A stretch of DNA of 64,000 bases from JBPYCR01 sp051846935 (GTDB lineage Bacteria; Bacillota; Bacilli; Bacillales; Amphibacillaceae), in assembly GCF_051846935.1 (NCBI RefSeq), contig NZ_JBPYCS010000009.1, positions 36,749 through 100,748 on the forward strand, given 5' to 3'. The notes beneath the pieces are model-generated. The model was not told the origin of the DNA. It searched no databases and saw only the letters and a list, made by a program, of their open reading frames with translations. Made by a program: the position numbers and the translations under genes. Positions within the stretch are counted from its first letter, which is position 1, and each line of letters starts with the position of its first letter. Positions 9,284 through 18,470 of the stretch are shown here, in pieces.

Positions 9284-10165
9284 ATGCAATCAAAAAAGAA
9301 TATCGGTTTTATTGGTACAGGGGTGATGGGAAAAAGCATCATAGAAAACTTGCAAAAAGCTGGGTTTACTGTACATATTTTTACTCGGACAAAAATAAAA
9401 GCTCAAACTCTAATTGAAAACGGAGCAATTTGGGAAAACTCAATCGCTACGCTTGCTCAAGCAACTGATGTAATAATGACAATGGTCGGCTATCCGAATG
9501 ATGTAGAGGATATATACTTCGGCAGTAACGGAATAATCAACAACGCCAAGCCTGGCTCTTATATCATAGATTTGACAACTTCAAAACCTGCACTAGCAAA
9601 ATTAATTGACCAACAAGCACGCAGTCAACAACTACATGCGTTAGACGCGCCAGTTTCCGGTGGAGATATTGGTGCTAAGAATGGAACGTTAGCAATTATG
9701 GTCGGCGGAGAGCAATCTGCCTACGAAGAAGTATTACCAATTTTGCAGGTAATTGGAGAAAATATTATATTACAAGGAGAGGCGGGTGCTGGACAACATA
9801 CAAAGCTGGCCAATCAAATAGCAATTGCATCCAATATGATTGGTGTATGTGAAACAATTGTATACGCTAAGAAGGCTGGATTGGATCCTTTAAAAGTGCT
9901 CGATAGCATAACGACAGGAGCAGCGGGAAGCTGGTCGCTATCAAATCTTGCTCCGCGCATGATTAAAGGCGACTTTGCGCCTGGCTTTTTTGTAAAGCAT
10001 TTTATTAAGGATATGACAATTGCACTTGAATCGGCCCAGGAAATGGGGCTATCCACACCTGGACTTGAGCTTTCTTTGCAGTTATATAAAGAGCTCGCTT
10101 CCAAAGGTGAAAATGACAGCGGTACACAAGCTTTAATTAAATTATTTACAAACGAACTTCCTTAA
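9284..10165 (+). CDS. NAD(P)-dependent beta-hydroxyacid dehydrogenase, YkwC-like
   Basis: A 293-residue member of the 3-hydroxyisobutyrate/6-phosphogluconate dehydrogenase family. It has the Rossmann motif GFIGTGVMG near the N-terminus, the substrate signature DAPVSGGDIGAKNGTLAIMVGG, and the catalytic-lysine segment GAGQHTKLANQ with an all-helical C-terminal domain. The family oxidises small beta-hydroxyacids, or reduces the matching semialdehydes, with NAD(P). The substrate cannot be told from sequence. ATG at 9284 follows AGGGAGG. No operon partners are present, since the next gene is convergent. Confidence 0.85.
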   Translation: MQSKKNIGFIGTGVMGKSIIENLQKAGFTVHIFTRTKIKAQTLIENGAIWENSIATLAQATDVIMTMVGYPNDVEDIYFGSNGIINNAKPGSYIIDLTTSKPALAKLIDQQARSQQLHALDAPVSGGDIGAKNGTLAIMVGGEQSAYEEVLPILQVIGENIILQGEAGAGQHTKLANQIAIASNMIGVCETIVYAKKAGLDPLKVLDSITTGAAGSWSLSNLAPRMIKGDFAPGFFVKHFIKDMTIALESAQEMGLSTPGLELSLQLYKELASKGENDSGTQALIKLFTNELP

Positions 10166-10221
10166 AAAGACGACTTTGTCCGTATACAATGTATGTACGT
10201 ATCGATCGAGAAATGGCTAAA

Positions 10222-10521
10222 TTAATTTTTCCGTTTCTCGATTGCTTCTTGCACGGCAAATGCGAGCGATTCATTGCCAAAAGTCTGTAGCACATGAAGT
10301 ACTGTTTGTATGTCTATATTTTCAGATTCATCCTTCGGAACCGTTAAAGCCATTGCATCTTCGAGCGCAGTATTTTTCCGTTGCTCTGGATAAGCTTGTT
10401 CGTATACAAGACGTGGATCCAATTCATTATTTACACACCACTGAGCGTAAATTAGAATCATCATTCGTTCATCTTCCTCATACGCTTGAATAACTTGTTC
10501 ATCTATTTGTTTTCGATTCAA
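10222..10521 (-). CDS. Hypothetical protein coupled to the upstream methyltransferase
   Basis: An acidic protein of about 99 residues that I do not recognise, rich in Glu and Gln, with no membrane segment or obvious catalytic motif (NRKQIDEQVIQAYEEDER at the N-terminus). I place the start at TTG 10521: it has GGCGGAG five bases upstream, and its TTGA overlaps the methyltransferase stop codon by 4 nt, which implies translational coupling. A longer reading to 10554 lies wholly inside the methyltransferase gene. Function unknown. Confidence 0.6.
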   Translation of the reverse strand: MNRKQIDEQVIQAYEEDERMMILIYAQWCVNNELDPRLVYEQAYPEQRKNTALEDAMALTVPKDESENIDIQTVLHVLQTFGNESLAFAVQEAIEKRKN

Positions 10522-11210
10522 TTGCACTCCGCCTTCCGCAACATAAATACCCACATAAAGGATAATGCTTGTTGTAATTCGATTGATAAATCAGCATAAT
10601 GCTTTTCTTTTACCCCTTCTTTATAGACACCGAAGCAATCAACAGAGGTCCAGCCATTTTCTAAAGCCATTTGCTCAAATTCCCAAGGCATCATCGTATT
10701 ACAAACAACACGCTTGCCATACAGTCGTGGGAAGCTATTTGCTCTAGGACCTGCTGTTGGACCTAATATACCAATACATAGCACGCCATTCGTTTTCACT
10801 ACACGCTGCAGTTCTTCTAACACTTTTTTTGGCTGTTCGGTCCACTCGAGAACATTAATTGCTACGAGCGCATCGAAATGTTTATCTGAAAAAGGAAGCT
10901 CCGCTGCATCAGACTGAAAAAAGCCGATATTGTTATTCTGTTGATTTTCTCGAGCATATGCAATCATTTCCGCTGAAATATCAACACCCATAACAGTATA
11001 GCCAGCCTGTTTTAATTTAAAGGAACCATAACCGTCCCCACAGCCTACATCCAAAATTTTCTTTCCAGCTGCTATATATTTTTTTATAAACGGAATAATT
11101 TCCTTTCTACTGCCTTTGTCCCACATTTGTTGGCTACGCGCATTCCAAAAATGAGCGCGTCCATCCCATTCTCTTTCAACAGTCTCCTGCCAATTAGAAC
11201 CATTTCCCAA
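10518..11210 (-). CDS. Class I SAM-dependent methyltransferase
   Basis: A 230-residue methyltransferase of the Methyltransf_11/UbiE-like fold. Motif I is ILDVGCGDGYGSFKL, motif II is VMGVDIS, the post-motif is FFQSDAAELPFSDKHFDALVAINVLEW and motif III is LCIGILGP. The substrate is not identifiable. The probable start is TTG at 11210 with GAGGTG 7 nt upstream. The following small gene overlaps its stop, so the two form a two-gene operon. Confidence 0.85.
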   Translation of the reverse strand: MGNGSNWQETVEREWDGRAHFWNARSQQMWDKGSRKEIIPFIKKYIAAGKKILDVGCGDGYGSFKLKQAGYTVMGVDISAEMIAYARENQQNNNIGFFQSDAAELPFSDKHFDALVAINVLEWTEQPKKVLEELQRVVKTNGVLCIGILGPTAGPRANSFPRLYGKRVVCNTMMPWEFEQMALENGWTSVDCFGVYKEGVKEKHYADLSIELQQALSFMWVFMLRKAECN

Positions 11211-11245
11211 CTAATCGCACCTCGCCCCTAAATAATTTTATATTA

Positions 11246-11282
11246 AAAAAAGCTTACCCCATCGAAATGAGATAAGCCTTTT
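11246..11282 (-). terminator. Terminator of the cold-shock gene
   Basis: On the minus strand, GGCTTATCTCAT pairs imperfectly with ATGGGGTAAGC and is followed by a run of seven T. Confidence 0.65.
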
Positions 11283-11290
11283 AAATTCAA

Positions 11291-11491
11291 TTAGATAGCT
11301 GAAACGTTAGCAGCTTGTGGTCCGCGCTCGCCTTCAACGATTTCAAATTCAACGTCTTGACCTTCTTCAAGCGTTTTGAAACCTTCAGATTGAATCGCTG
11401 AGAAGTGTACGAATACATCGTCGCCATCTTCACGCTCGATAAAACCAAAGCCTTTTTCTGCGTTAAACCATTTAACTTTACCAGTCATCAT
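11291..11491 (-). CDS. Cold-shock protein, CspB/CspD type
   Basis: A 66-residue single cold-shock domain that binds single-stranded RNA/DNA as an RNA chaperone. RNP1 (KGFGFIE) and RNP2 (DVFVHFSAI) are intact, and the C-terminal RGPQAANV is typical. The first ATG of ATGATG (11491) lies 7 nt after AAAGGAGGT. The reading frame continues upstream to 11536 but is untranslated leader. The roughly 270 bp to the divergent YugN gene leave room for the long 5' leader usual for csp genes; no cold-box was confirmed. Confidence 0.95.
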   Translation of the reverse strand: MMTGKVKWFNAEKGFGFIEREDGDDVFVHFSAIQSEGFKTLEEGQDVEFEIVEGERGPQAANVSAI

Positions 11492-11765
11492 GTAAATGAC
11501 CTCCTTTACAAATATCGTGCAAAGTAATTGAATCATAAATACTTTTACACCACTTGTTCAAAGAGATCATAAAGTATTGCTTCAATTTCCATTGCACTTA
11601 TAACTTTAAACCGAAATGAGAAAAAAAGCAAGCATTTCGATTGAATTAAATTAAAATTCCTTAAATCAAAGGATTTTTAATTCGCTTCTTTTGAGCTATT
11701 CAAGTATGTTATACCCGATTTTGGTTAAAAATATAACTATAAATTTTTAACAGGAGTGGATTTTT

Positions 11766-12176
11766 TTGATTAAATTAGATACGAATATTGTAGGAAAACA
11801 AACGTACTTCGGTCACATTCAAAATATGTGTAAACATCACGGGTATTGCCTTGCCGGAAACTGGGAATACGACCGTGGGTATTTCGATACAATTCTTTGG
11901 CGTGAAGGCGGAGAAACAATTTATGTACGTATTCCTTTTAATGTCGTAAAAGGAGAGCTTGATCGTTACGATGCGCAGCTAGAATTTTCCACCCCTTACA
12001 TAATTAAGCATGTCGTCAACATTGGATTGGATCGGGATGAAAATTCACTATTAAGCGCGATTGGCTTTAACCAGTTCCAAAAACCATTAGATACAGACGG
12101 GCACATTGATAACAAGGACAAGTGGGTAGAAGCAGGTGAACAAGCTGTCGATCATTTTATGAAATACATAAGCTAA
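11766..12176 (+). CDS. YugN-like family protein
   Basis: A 136-residue soluble protein of the YugN family (WREGGETIYVRIPFNVVKGELD, GFNQFQKPLDTDGHI), found across Bacillaceae with unknown function. The start is TTG 11766, about 6 nt behind AGGAGTGG. It is divergent from the cold-shock gene and ends 55 bp before a strong terminator, so it is monocistronic. Confidence 0.8.
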   Translation: MIKLDTNIVGKQTYFGHIQNMCKHHGYCLAGNWEYDRGYFDTILWREGGETIYVRIPFNVVKGELDRYDAQLEFSTPYIIKHVVNIGLDRDENSLLSAIGFNQFQKPLDTDGHIDNKDKWVEAGEQAVDHFMKYIS

Positions 12177-12503
12177 AATACGAATGATTTGAAAAAGGAA
12201 TAAAGAAATTTATCCCAAACTTCATCAAAAGGTGCAATCGTTCCCTGTTAATGATTGCACCCTTTTTAATGTTGAAGTCTATATCAATTTCATACGTACT
12301 CGTAAACGCTCTCCTTAAAATCGTAGTGACTTGATCGAACAAAATTGAAAACTAGGTAATAATATGAGCGTTGCGACTTGATGATGCATTATCATAAATC
12401 TTTTTAAGAAGTCGTTCTATCTTCTAGGGCCTAACAGATAGACAACTGTTTGTAGTGATTTAAAAAGATCTGTTTAATGTGCGATCATTTTGTAATTTTC
12501 AAC
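12177..12503. other. Intergenic region with a terminator and a long-looped dyad
   Basis: After the YugN terminator, ATCTTTTTAA (about 12397-12407) recurs as its complement TTAAAAAGAT (about 12460-12470) around a 50-nt loop that contains TAGGGCCTA. I see no gene. Confidence 0.45.
12231..12270 (+). terminator. Terminator of the YugN gene
   Basis: Perfect 12-bp stem GGTGCAATCGTT/AATGATTGCACC followed by CTTTTT. Confidence 0.85.
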
Positions 12504-13394
12504 TTATAACCTTCCCTTATTCAAACGCCGTTGCAACTCTTTAATTACTAAAGAAGATGGCTTACTAATTACACCATCTACTGGAGTTCCTAGTTTACGC
12601 TGCAATGCACGAATTGTGATCGGACCCAAATACCCGTCAGCCTTAACCCCCAACCAGCGTTGCAATGCTTTAATTACTAAGCTTGGACTGCTTAAATACC
12701 CATCTTCAACTGTGCCAAAATAGCGTTGTAATGCAGTGATTGTTCGTGGCCCTAAAATCCCATCCACCTTTAGAGTAGCTCGAGGTTTCGATCCTGCTTG
12801 CTTATTATCTTGTTTAGCTTTCATTACATCGTTCGCATTTGTACGGTAGTTAATTTGTAATATCGTACACCACTCTTTCACAACAGCTTCCGCTACAGTA
12901 AAAAAGTTGTTTTCATTTTTATAAAAATTAAAATCGGCTTTATTATCAATAAAACCGTATTCGACTATCGTCGTTTCGGTTGAGCCCGTTAACCGGTGCA
13001 TGTAGTAATAATCGCCATTGCTACCACGTTTATTAAATACTCTTCTTAAAGGAAGTCCACTTGCTTGTGCAATTGTTTTTGCTAATTTCTCAGCTGTTGC
13101 ACCATCACTATAAATAGAGTGAATTGTTTCTACACCACGTGCAGCTCCGTTAAACGCATTAAAATGGTTACTCATACAGTAATCATAATTTCCGCTTATT
13201 ATATTTGTTCTATCTACACTATTTAATGTACGGTCATTCATTCTTGTAATTCCAACGTTTGCACCTAAGCTTTTTAAACGATTATATTGATACCGACTTA
13301 TTTTTAATGTCCATTCTTTTTCTTTTACACCAAATCCGTTTGTCCCGGTATCGATTCCGCCATGACCCGGATCTATAATTAAGCTTTTAGACAT
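12504..13394 (-). CDS. N-acetylmuramoyl-L-alanine amidase with peptidoglycan-binding repeats
   Basis: A 296-residue Amidase_3-fold zinc hydrolase that cleaves the bond between MurNAc and the stem peptide. The N-terminal catalytic domain starts at once with LIIDPGHGG (zinc His), followed by the SNHFNAF zinc-site segment and TTIVEYGFIDN (catalytic Glu). After about residue 215 come three related repeats of the form VDGxLGPxTIxALQRxxG, resembling peptidoglycan-binding modules. ATG at 13394 follows AAAGGGTGA. There is no signal peptide or membrane segment, which suits a phage-type endolysin or a mother-cell or lysis-released enzyme. It is isolated between non-coding regions. Confidence 0.88.
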   Translation of the reverse strand: MSKSLIIDPGHGGIDTGTNGFGVKEKEWTLKISRYQYNRLKSLGANVGITRMNDRTLNSVDRTNIISGNYDYCMSNHFNAFNGAARGVETIHSIYSDGATAEKLAKTIAQASGLPLRRVFNKRGSNGDYYYMHRLTGSTETTIVEYGFIDNKADFNFYKNENNFFTVAEAVVKEWCTILQINYRTNANDVMKAKQDNKQAGSKPRATLKVDGILGPRTITALQRYFGTVEDGYLSSPSLVIKALQRWLGVKADGYLGPITIRALQRKLGTPVDGVISKPSSLVIKELQRRLNKGRL

Positions 13395-14044
13395 TTTCTT
13401 TCACCCTTTTCTTTATTCTCCTGCGTTTAGCTTAAATGTGAAATAGCTGTATAATACATAGCAAATGCTTTTTCAACTTTTTTGACCGTACCTTTGTCTC
13501 AAAACTTTTGTAAATAAACTACTATTACACCCCTTCGTATATTATGTTTAGGCGCTAATAATACGCCTATTGTCGGGTATGCTATACTCGTTGCTTTGCA
13601 CTACAGGCGGACGCTTTCCGCGGGCATGGCTTGAGAAAACCACTCCTTGTGGGGTCTCAAGACGCATGCTTTCCCCGCAGGAGTCGCCGCCTCTCGTTCC
13701 AAGTAACTCATAAGTGCAATCATTGGTATAAGTGATTAAGCCCCCATTTGAATAATAGGTCAACCATTTCGGACGTTCCGTGATGTTCCTAGATAGAAGT
13801 AGAGTCTTCATTAATACTGCTTAGTACTACAATCGATTTCAGTTGGGGCGAGGGTACACTTGAGATAGCGGTTTCAATTTTAGTACGCACGGATTTAAAA
13901 ACTAATTTTAAATTTTTAGACAAAAATCGTAACTGGTTAAATCCCGAAAACCATGATAAAATTAGCAATTGCAAGGGTATAAATTAACACCAATTACCCC
14001 CATACATTTATATCTTGCAAATATGAATGATAGGTGGAAGAAAG
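13395..14044. other. 650-bp intergenic region with a dispersed repeat
   Basis: This holds the inverted repeat copy 13590-13707. Open frames across the repeat (for example minus-strand 13548-13811) follow its GC-rich core and have no ribosome site, so I do not call them genes. The rest is AT-rich and featureless. Confidence 0.6.
13590..13707 (-). repeat. GC-rich dispersed repeat, type A, inverted copy
   Basis: It runs from GTTGCTTT (13590) to AAGTAAC (13701-13707), with GGCGGACGCTTTCCGCGGGC, then GGGGTCTCAAGACGCATGC and GCAGGAGTCGCCGCC inside. Its reverse complement follows the copies at 9095-9224 and 34641-34773. Confidence 0.78.
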
Positions 14045-15016
14045 ATGGAAAGTAAATACCATGTTTTATTGTACTACCATTATGTGCATATCGAAGATCC
14101 AGAAGCATATGCAGAAGAACACTTGCAATTTTGCAAGGAGTTAGGTTTAAAAGGACGTATTTTAGTTGCACACGAAGGGATAAACGGAACAGTATCCGGT
14201 ACGATTGAGCAAACGAATCAGTACATGGAAACAATGCATAACGATCCTCGGTTTACGGAAATGGTTTTTAAAATCGATGAACACGACGGCCATGCTTTTA
14301 AGAAAATGCATGTACGCCCACGCAAAGAGCTTGTTACGCTCCGTTTAGAGGACGATGTCAATCCGAAGAAAACGACTGGTACGTATTTATCTCCAAAGGA
14401 ATTTTATGAAGCAATGCAGGATGAAGATACAGTCGTATTGGATGCCAGAAATGATTATGAGTACGACGTTGGTCATTTTAGAGGTGCCATTCGTCCGGAT
14501 ATCGAGACATTTCGTGAGCTTCCTGAATGGGTTCGTGAAAATAAACATCTAATTGAAGGAAAACGGATTTTAACGTATTGTACAGGTGGGATTCGTTGTG
14601 AAAAATTCTCAGGATGGCTAGTAAAAGAGGGATTTGAAGATGTCGCTCAGCTTCATGGAGGTATTGTGACGTATGGAAAAGACCCGGAAGTTCAAGGTGA
14701 ATTATGGGACGGACAATGCTACGTTTTTGATGAAAGATTAACCGTACCAATAAATCAAAAAGAACATGTTGTTGTCGGTGTTGATTATTTTGATGGCAAG
14801 CCTTGTGAGCGCTATGTAAACTGCGCGAAACCGGAATGCAACAAGCAAATCCTCTGCTCCGAAGAAAACGAGCATAAATATATGCGCGGCTGTACGCACG
14901 AATGTCGCACTAGCCCTCGTAATATGTATGTCAAAGATCATAACTTAACACCTGAAGAAGTACAGCGTAGATTGGATATTATAGAACAAGAGGAAAAGCT
15001 AAAACAAGAAGCTTAA
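14045..15016 (+). CDS. trhO: tRNA uridine(34) hydroxylase TrhO (rhodanese family)
   Basis: A 323-residue UPF0176/YceA-type protein that hydroxylates U34 of tRNAs at C5 in an oxygen-dependent way. An N-terminal acylphosphatase-like domain (LKGRILVAHEGINGTVSGT) is followed by a rhodanese domain with active-site loop YCTGGIRCEKFSGWL, and a Cys-rich C-terminus (CAKPECNKQILCSEENEHKYMRGCTHEC split over two clusters) typical of the long Bacillus form. I choose ATG 14045, 7 nt after AGGTGG, rather than ATG 14027, which lies upstream of that site. A strong terminator follows. Confidence 0.93.
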   Translation: MESKYHVLLYYHYVHIEDPEAYAEEHLQFCKELGLKGRILVAHEGINGTVSGTIEQTNQYMETMHNDPRFTEMVFKIDEHDGHAFKKMHVRPRKELVTLRLEDDVNPKKTTGTYLSPKEFYEAMQDEDTVVLDARNDYEYDVGHFRGAIRPDIETFRELPEWVRENKHLIEGKRILTYCTGGIRCEKFSGWLVKEGFEDVAQLHGGIVTYGKDPEVQGELWDGQCYVFDERLTVPINQKEHVVVGVDYFDGKPCERYVNCAKPECNKQILCSEENEHKYMRGCTHECRTSPRNMYVKDHNLTPEEVQRRLDIIEQEEKLKQEA

Positions 15017-15057
15017 TTATATATACAGCTAGGTTAATCTAGCATTAAACTAAAAAG

Positions 15058-15098
15058 TGGTTCCGATCATACCTTTTTCTGATTGGAACCATTTTCTT
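15058..15098 (+). terminator. Terminator of trhO
   Basis: TGGTTCCGATCA pairs with TGATTGGAACCA (one mismatch) and is followed by TTTTCTTT. Confidence 0.75.
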
Positions 15099-15172
15099 TA
15101 TCGTTATTTTATTTCGATATTCGGAAACTAATGGATAAGGATAGTTTTTGCCACTCATAGAATATACGAGTG

Positions 15173-15417
15173 GTATGAGTAAAATGTTTGTGGGGGAACA
15201 GATGCACGAATCTAACTAGATAATATGTGATCAATTTTACTTCGAACGATATACACATGAATAACACCGTTGATTTTCTAGAGGAGGCTGAGGCCGTGCC
15301 CACGGAAAGCGTAGTGTATATCTACTGCGGTCGGTAGGAATCAATACTAATATTAACGAATACAAAGAGAGGTTTTTTAACTTCTTAAAATAACACCCAC
15401 AAATACGTGACTCAATC
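15173..15417 (+). mobile_element. MITE-like element, copy 1
   Basis: A 245-bp non-coding element. It begins GTATGAGTAAAATG followed by TTTGTGGGGG and ends CACCCACAAATACG followed by TGACTCAATC, so the last ~22 bp at each end are imperfect inverted repeats sharing TGAGT and TTTGTGGG. It is flanked by a perfect 9-bp direct repeat, ATACGAGTG (15164-15172 and 15418-15426), as expected of a target-site duplication. A second copy lies inverted at 27161-27423. Inside is a short GC-rich core (15278-15305) shared with the dispersed repeats. No transposase is encoded, so movement would need one supplied in trans. Confidence 0.78.
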
Positions 15418-15486
15418 ATACGAGTGCCTTCTTTTGACAGTATCGATAGGGATTGGTATTCTTTTGCAAAAGGAGCTGACGTTTAA

Positions 15487-15966
15487 ATGACTGTATACGA
15501 TTATTCTGCAACTACGATCAATGGCAATATAAAATCATTAGAAGATTATAAAGACAACGTTCTCCTCATTGTAAACACTGCTAGTAAGTGTGGATTCACC
15601 CCACAGCTTGAAGGGCTGCAGCAACTGTATGAAACATATAAAGATCAAGGATTTTTCGTACTTGGCTTTCCTTGCAATCAATTTAATAATCAAGATCCCA
15701 ATTCCGAAAAAGAGATCGAATCGTTTTGCAAGCTTAATTATGGGGTGACGTTCCCAATGTTTGAAAAAGTAGATGTTAATGGATCGAACGCCCATCCATT
15801 ATTTCAATTTTTAACAAAGGAAGCAAAAGGCTTATTTAACAAGAAAATCAAATGGAATTTTACGAAGTTTCTTATCAATAGACAAGGACACGTAATTACT
15901 CGGTTTGCGCCTCAAACAAAGCCAGAAAATATAAAGGATGATATTGAAAGGGCATTACTGTCGTGA
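15487..15966 (+). CDS. Glutathione peroxidase-family thiol peroxidase
   Basis: A 159-residue thioredoxin-fold peroxidase that reduces hydroperoxides, in bacteria usually with thioredoxin or bacillithiol-type thiols. The catalytic residues are visible: peroxidatic Cys35 (TASKCGFT), Gln65 in FPCNQF, and Trp123-Asn124 (KWNFTKFL). A possible resolving Cys81 lies in ESFCKLNYGVTFP. ATG at 15487 follows AAAGGAGCTG. It overlaps the next gene by 4 nt (GTGA), giving a two-gene redox operon. The MITE copy 1 right flank ends about 60 bp upstream. Confidence 0.93.
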   Translation: MTVYDYSATTINGNIKSLEDYKDNVLLIVNTASKCGFTPQLEGLQQLYETYKDQGFFVLGFPCNQFNNQDPNSEKEIESFCKLNYGVTFPMFEKVDVNGSNAHPLFQFLTKEAKGLFNKKIKWNFTKFLINRQGHVITRFAPQTKPENIKDDIERALLS

Positions 15967-16352
15967 ATGCAATCGTGCTTTTTGATGGCGAATGTAGCTT
16001 CTGTAACCGAAGTGTGCAGTTTATCATTCACCGAGATCGAGAAGGTTTTTTTAAATTTGCTTCCTTGGAAAGTAAGATTGCTCAGAAATATAGGCATCAA
16101 TTAAACATCCCAAATCATCTCGATAGTATGATTCTAATTTATAAAGGCAAATGGTATGCTAAGTCAACCGCTGCACTTCGTATTAGTAAACATTTACCAG
16201 GCTTTTGGAAGCTCGGTGTGGTTCTCCTAGCAATTCCAAGCTATTTTCGCGATGTTATATACGATACGATTTCTAAAAATAGACATCACCTGTTCAATAA
16301 AGAAAAGCAGTGCAAGATCCCGAATAAGGATATACAATCACGGTTTTTATAA
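15963..16352 (+). CDS. DCC-family thiol-disulfide protein (YuxK-like, DUF393)
   Basis: A 129-residue protein starting with the DCC motif LFDGECSFCNRSV (Cys11, Cys14), which gives a predicted thioredoxin-like disulfide site. The start is GTG 15963, overlapping the peroxidase stop by GTGA, so it is translationally coupled. A role as electron donor or partner in thiol redox chemistry beside the peroxidase is an inference from the coupling; the family is uncharacterised in detail. Confidence 0.85.
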   Translation: MNAIVLFDGECSFCNRSVQFIIHRDREGFFKFASLESKIAQKYRHQLNIPNHLDSMILIYKGKWYAKSTAALRISKHLPGFWKLGVVLLAIPSYFRDVIYDTISKNRHHLFNKEKQCKIPNKDIQSRFL

Positions 16353-16388
16353 TAGAAGAAGTTCGTCCTTTTAAGTAGTTTGTATAAA

Positions 16389-16443
16389 GTAAGGAGGTGC
16401 TTTTCTTAAACAGGTGAGCACCTCCTTACACGCTTATTTTTTT
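16389..16443 (+). terminator. Terminator after the peroxidase/DCC operon
   Basis: Perfect 12-bp stem GTAAGGAGGTGC/GCACCTCCTTAC, then a T-rich tract. A second loose dyad, CCATATTCTC/GAGAATATGG, lies at about 16522-16586. Confidence 0.8.
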
Positions 16444-16646
16444 GTATCTAACTGATTCTTTCGAATGTATAGCTGACCTTATTGTTCTTGTTGAAGCCTA
16501 CTTAAAACAAGTCAAAAAACACCCATATTCTCTTTTTTCATGCCTTTAAATCGCGACATAAACAAGAATTGATGAGAATATGGATGCTAATAAGCTTATT
16601 AGAAATGCTAAAAAGAAATGCATATTACTTTATCTCAGCATATAAA

Positions 16647-18470
16647 TTATGAAAAAAGTTCCTTGAAGCGCGCCCAAAACCCTTTATCTTCCTTTGTTTC
16701 CTCTGTTGTTGTATTTGTCGTCTCTTGTTTAATACTGGCTGTTTTCATAACAAATTGAACGGAATGAACGTTGTTATTTTTCGATGAGACGAAAGAAACT
16801 GCTTCAAAGTCAGATTTATCGTATTCTGCCATCATTTGATCAATCTCCTCTGTCATCTGCTCCGGTAAATCGTGCGTAGATTCCTGCAAACGCTTTGTAC
16901 CGTTATGAAGTTCAGCAACACCGCTTTTTAGCTTATCCGTACCATTAGCCAATTTGCCAATTCCATCGTGTAGATCAACATAAGAACTTGATAATTGACT
17001 TACTCCTCCAGTATATTTCAATAGACCTGCATGAAATTCTTTGTAATTACTAGCTAGTCGCATTAACCCTTCCTCTAATTCAGTAAGACCAGCGGGAGAA
17101 TCCATTGTTTTTAAAGCAGTGGCTAGTTCATCGGACATCGTATCTATATTACCTGCCATCTCGTCAAGAGAGCCATTAACCGCCTGTAAAGTTGTATCTA
17201 CCGCATCAAAGCCTTGCTTTACTTGAGCATACGTCTTTTTTGCAATTTGGGCATTTGTATACGTCTCAACTAATTGCCTTATGATTCGTTTATCTGCATC
17301 GCTTTCATACAAATTTTCTATATCTGCTTCTGTAATGGTATGCGAAGGGATAGCTTCCATAGCTTTATTTAATGCGCTATACGCATTTGCATAATTGCTT
17401 TTTAAAGCTTCTAAGCCCTCTTTTGCTTCACGTAAGCCATTTGATATATTTGAAAGCCCCTCAACAACTTGTTTTAACTCACTAAAATCCAATTCTCCTG
17501 GAGATTGAAATGAGTTATTAATCGTTCCAAGCGCTTCATCAATCTCTTTTGATCCATGCAATAATTCCTTCGAGCTTTTACTAAGTTCAGTAATCCCTTT
17601 CTTATATTCTACCGAACCTGCCTGTAAGTCAACAGTCCCATCGTTTAGTTCAGTCACTCGTTTGTTCAGTTCAGTTACCCCGTCATTTATTTCCGAAATA
17701 GCTCCTGTTAAAGACTCCATATCCCCCTTCATGTCGTCTATATCCGGCTCATCGATCGCCAGCGAAGATGGAACACCCGTTATCTCAATCCCATTTAACT
17801 CAAAATCGGTAACATCTGCTTCAACTACATAGTTCCCCTCATTTTCAGGCATTACCGTAAATGTTACTTGTTTATTTTGCCCGATACTCGCAATTGTTCC
17901 TTCTTCTGCTCGAATATTACTCGTTAATTCGTAATTAAACATAAGCGAAATTTGCAACAAATAGTTTTTAAAGAACAACGGATTCGCCGCTTCATTTGCA
18001 GCTGTCTTTATTCGTATGAGCAAATGCCCATCTTTACCTGCCAACTCTTGTGGGGCCATCTCTTTACCGTTCAAGTAATAAGCAATCGATAGGTGCCATG
18101 GCAACGCAGCGTCATTTATCGTACCTTGATAGTAAAACTTCCCTTCATCCGCTGTAAACTGGACATTATCCTCTACTAGCTTCATAGCTGACAAGTCTGT
18201 TAAGTTTTTCAAAGTGGAATAAGCACCGTAATCTATTACTTTACCTGCTTTATCGATATCTAACGTATTTACTACATAAATTGCTTCCTTTTCCCCAGCA
18301 GCAGTTAATGTTGCATATACGACTTCGTCTTTAGCCGATACTACACCGGACTGTTCTGATTTCTTCGGCTGGCTATCATCTAACGGAGCAGCTGCTTGAA
18401 ACGAAGGTGTCATGATAAGAGTTATAACTACGAGCACAAGTAAAAAAGTCTTCATTTTCCTCATTTTCAT
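16647..18470 (-). CDS. Secreted YhgE/Pip-like coiled-coil protein
   Basis: A 607-residue exported protein. It has a signal peptide or N-terminal anchor (about residues 7-27), a beta-rich first third, then heptad-type repeats of the form LxxGxxxLxxG from about residue 255 onward (INDGVTELNKRVTELNDG, IGKLANGTDKLKSGVAELHNG), which predict long coiled coils. A hydrophobic stop-transfer segment is not obvious and the C-terminus is charged. ATG at 18470 overlaps the MMPL stop (ATGA). Such proteins often accompany MMPL exporters and probably work with them in the envelope. The exact function is unknown. Confidence 0.72.
   Translation of the reverse strand: MKMRKMKTFLLVLVVITLIMTPSFQAAAPLDDSQPKKSEQSGVVSAKDEVVYATLTAAGEKEAIYVVNTLDIDKAGKVIDYGAYSTLKNLTDLSAMKLVEDNVQFTADEGKFYYQGTINDAALPWHLSIAYYLNGKEMAPQELAGKDGHLLIRIKTAANEAANPLFFKNYLLQISLMFNYELTSNIRAEEGTIASIGQNKQVTFTVMPENEGNYVVEADVTDFELNGIEITGVPSSLAIDEPDIDDMKGDMESLTGAISEINDGVTELNKRVTELNDGTVDLQAGSVEYKKGITELSKSSKELLHGSKEIDEALGTINNSFQSPGELDFSELKQVVEGLSNISNGLREAKEGLEALKSNYANAYSALNKAMEAIPSHTITEADIENLYESDADKRIIRQLVETYTNAQIAKKTYAQVKQGFDAVDTTLQAVNGSLDEMAGNIDTMSDELATALKTMDSPAGLTELEEGLMRLASNYKEFHAGLLKYTGGVSQLSSSYVDLHDGIGKLANGTDKLKSGVAELHNGTKRLQESTHDLPEQMTEEIDQMMAEYDKSDFEAVSFVSSKNNNVHSVQFVMKTASIKQETTNTTTEETKEDKGFWARFKELFS

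Noticed and set aside
13548..13811. Minus-strand 87-codon frame containing GGDSCGESMRLETPQG
   Set aside because: The peptide is just a translation of the GC-rich dispersed repeat; it has no ribosome site and the same residues appear wherever the repeat is open.
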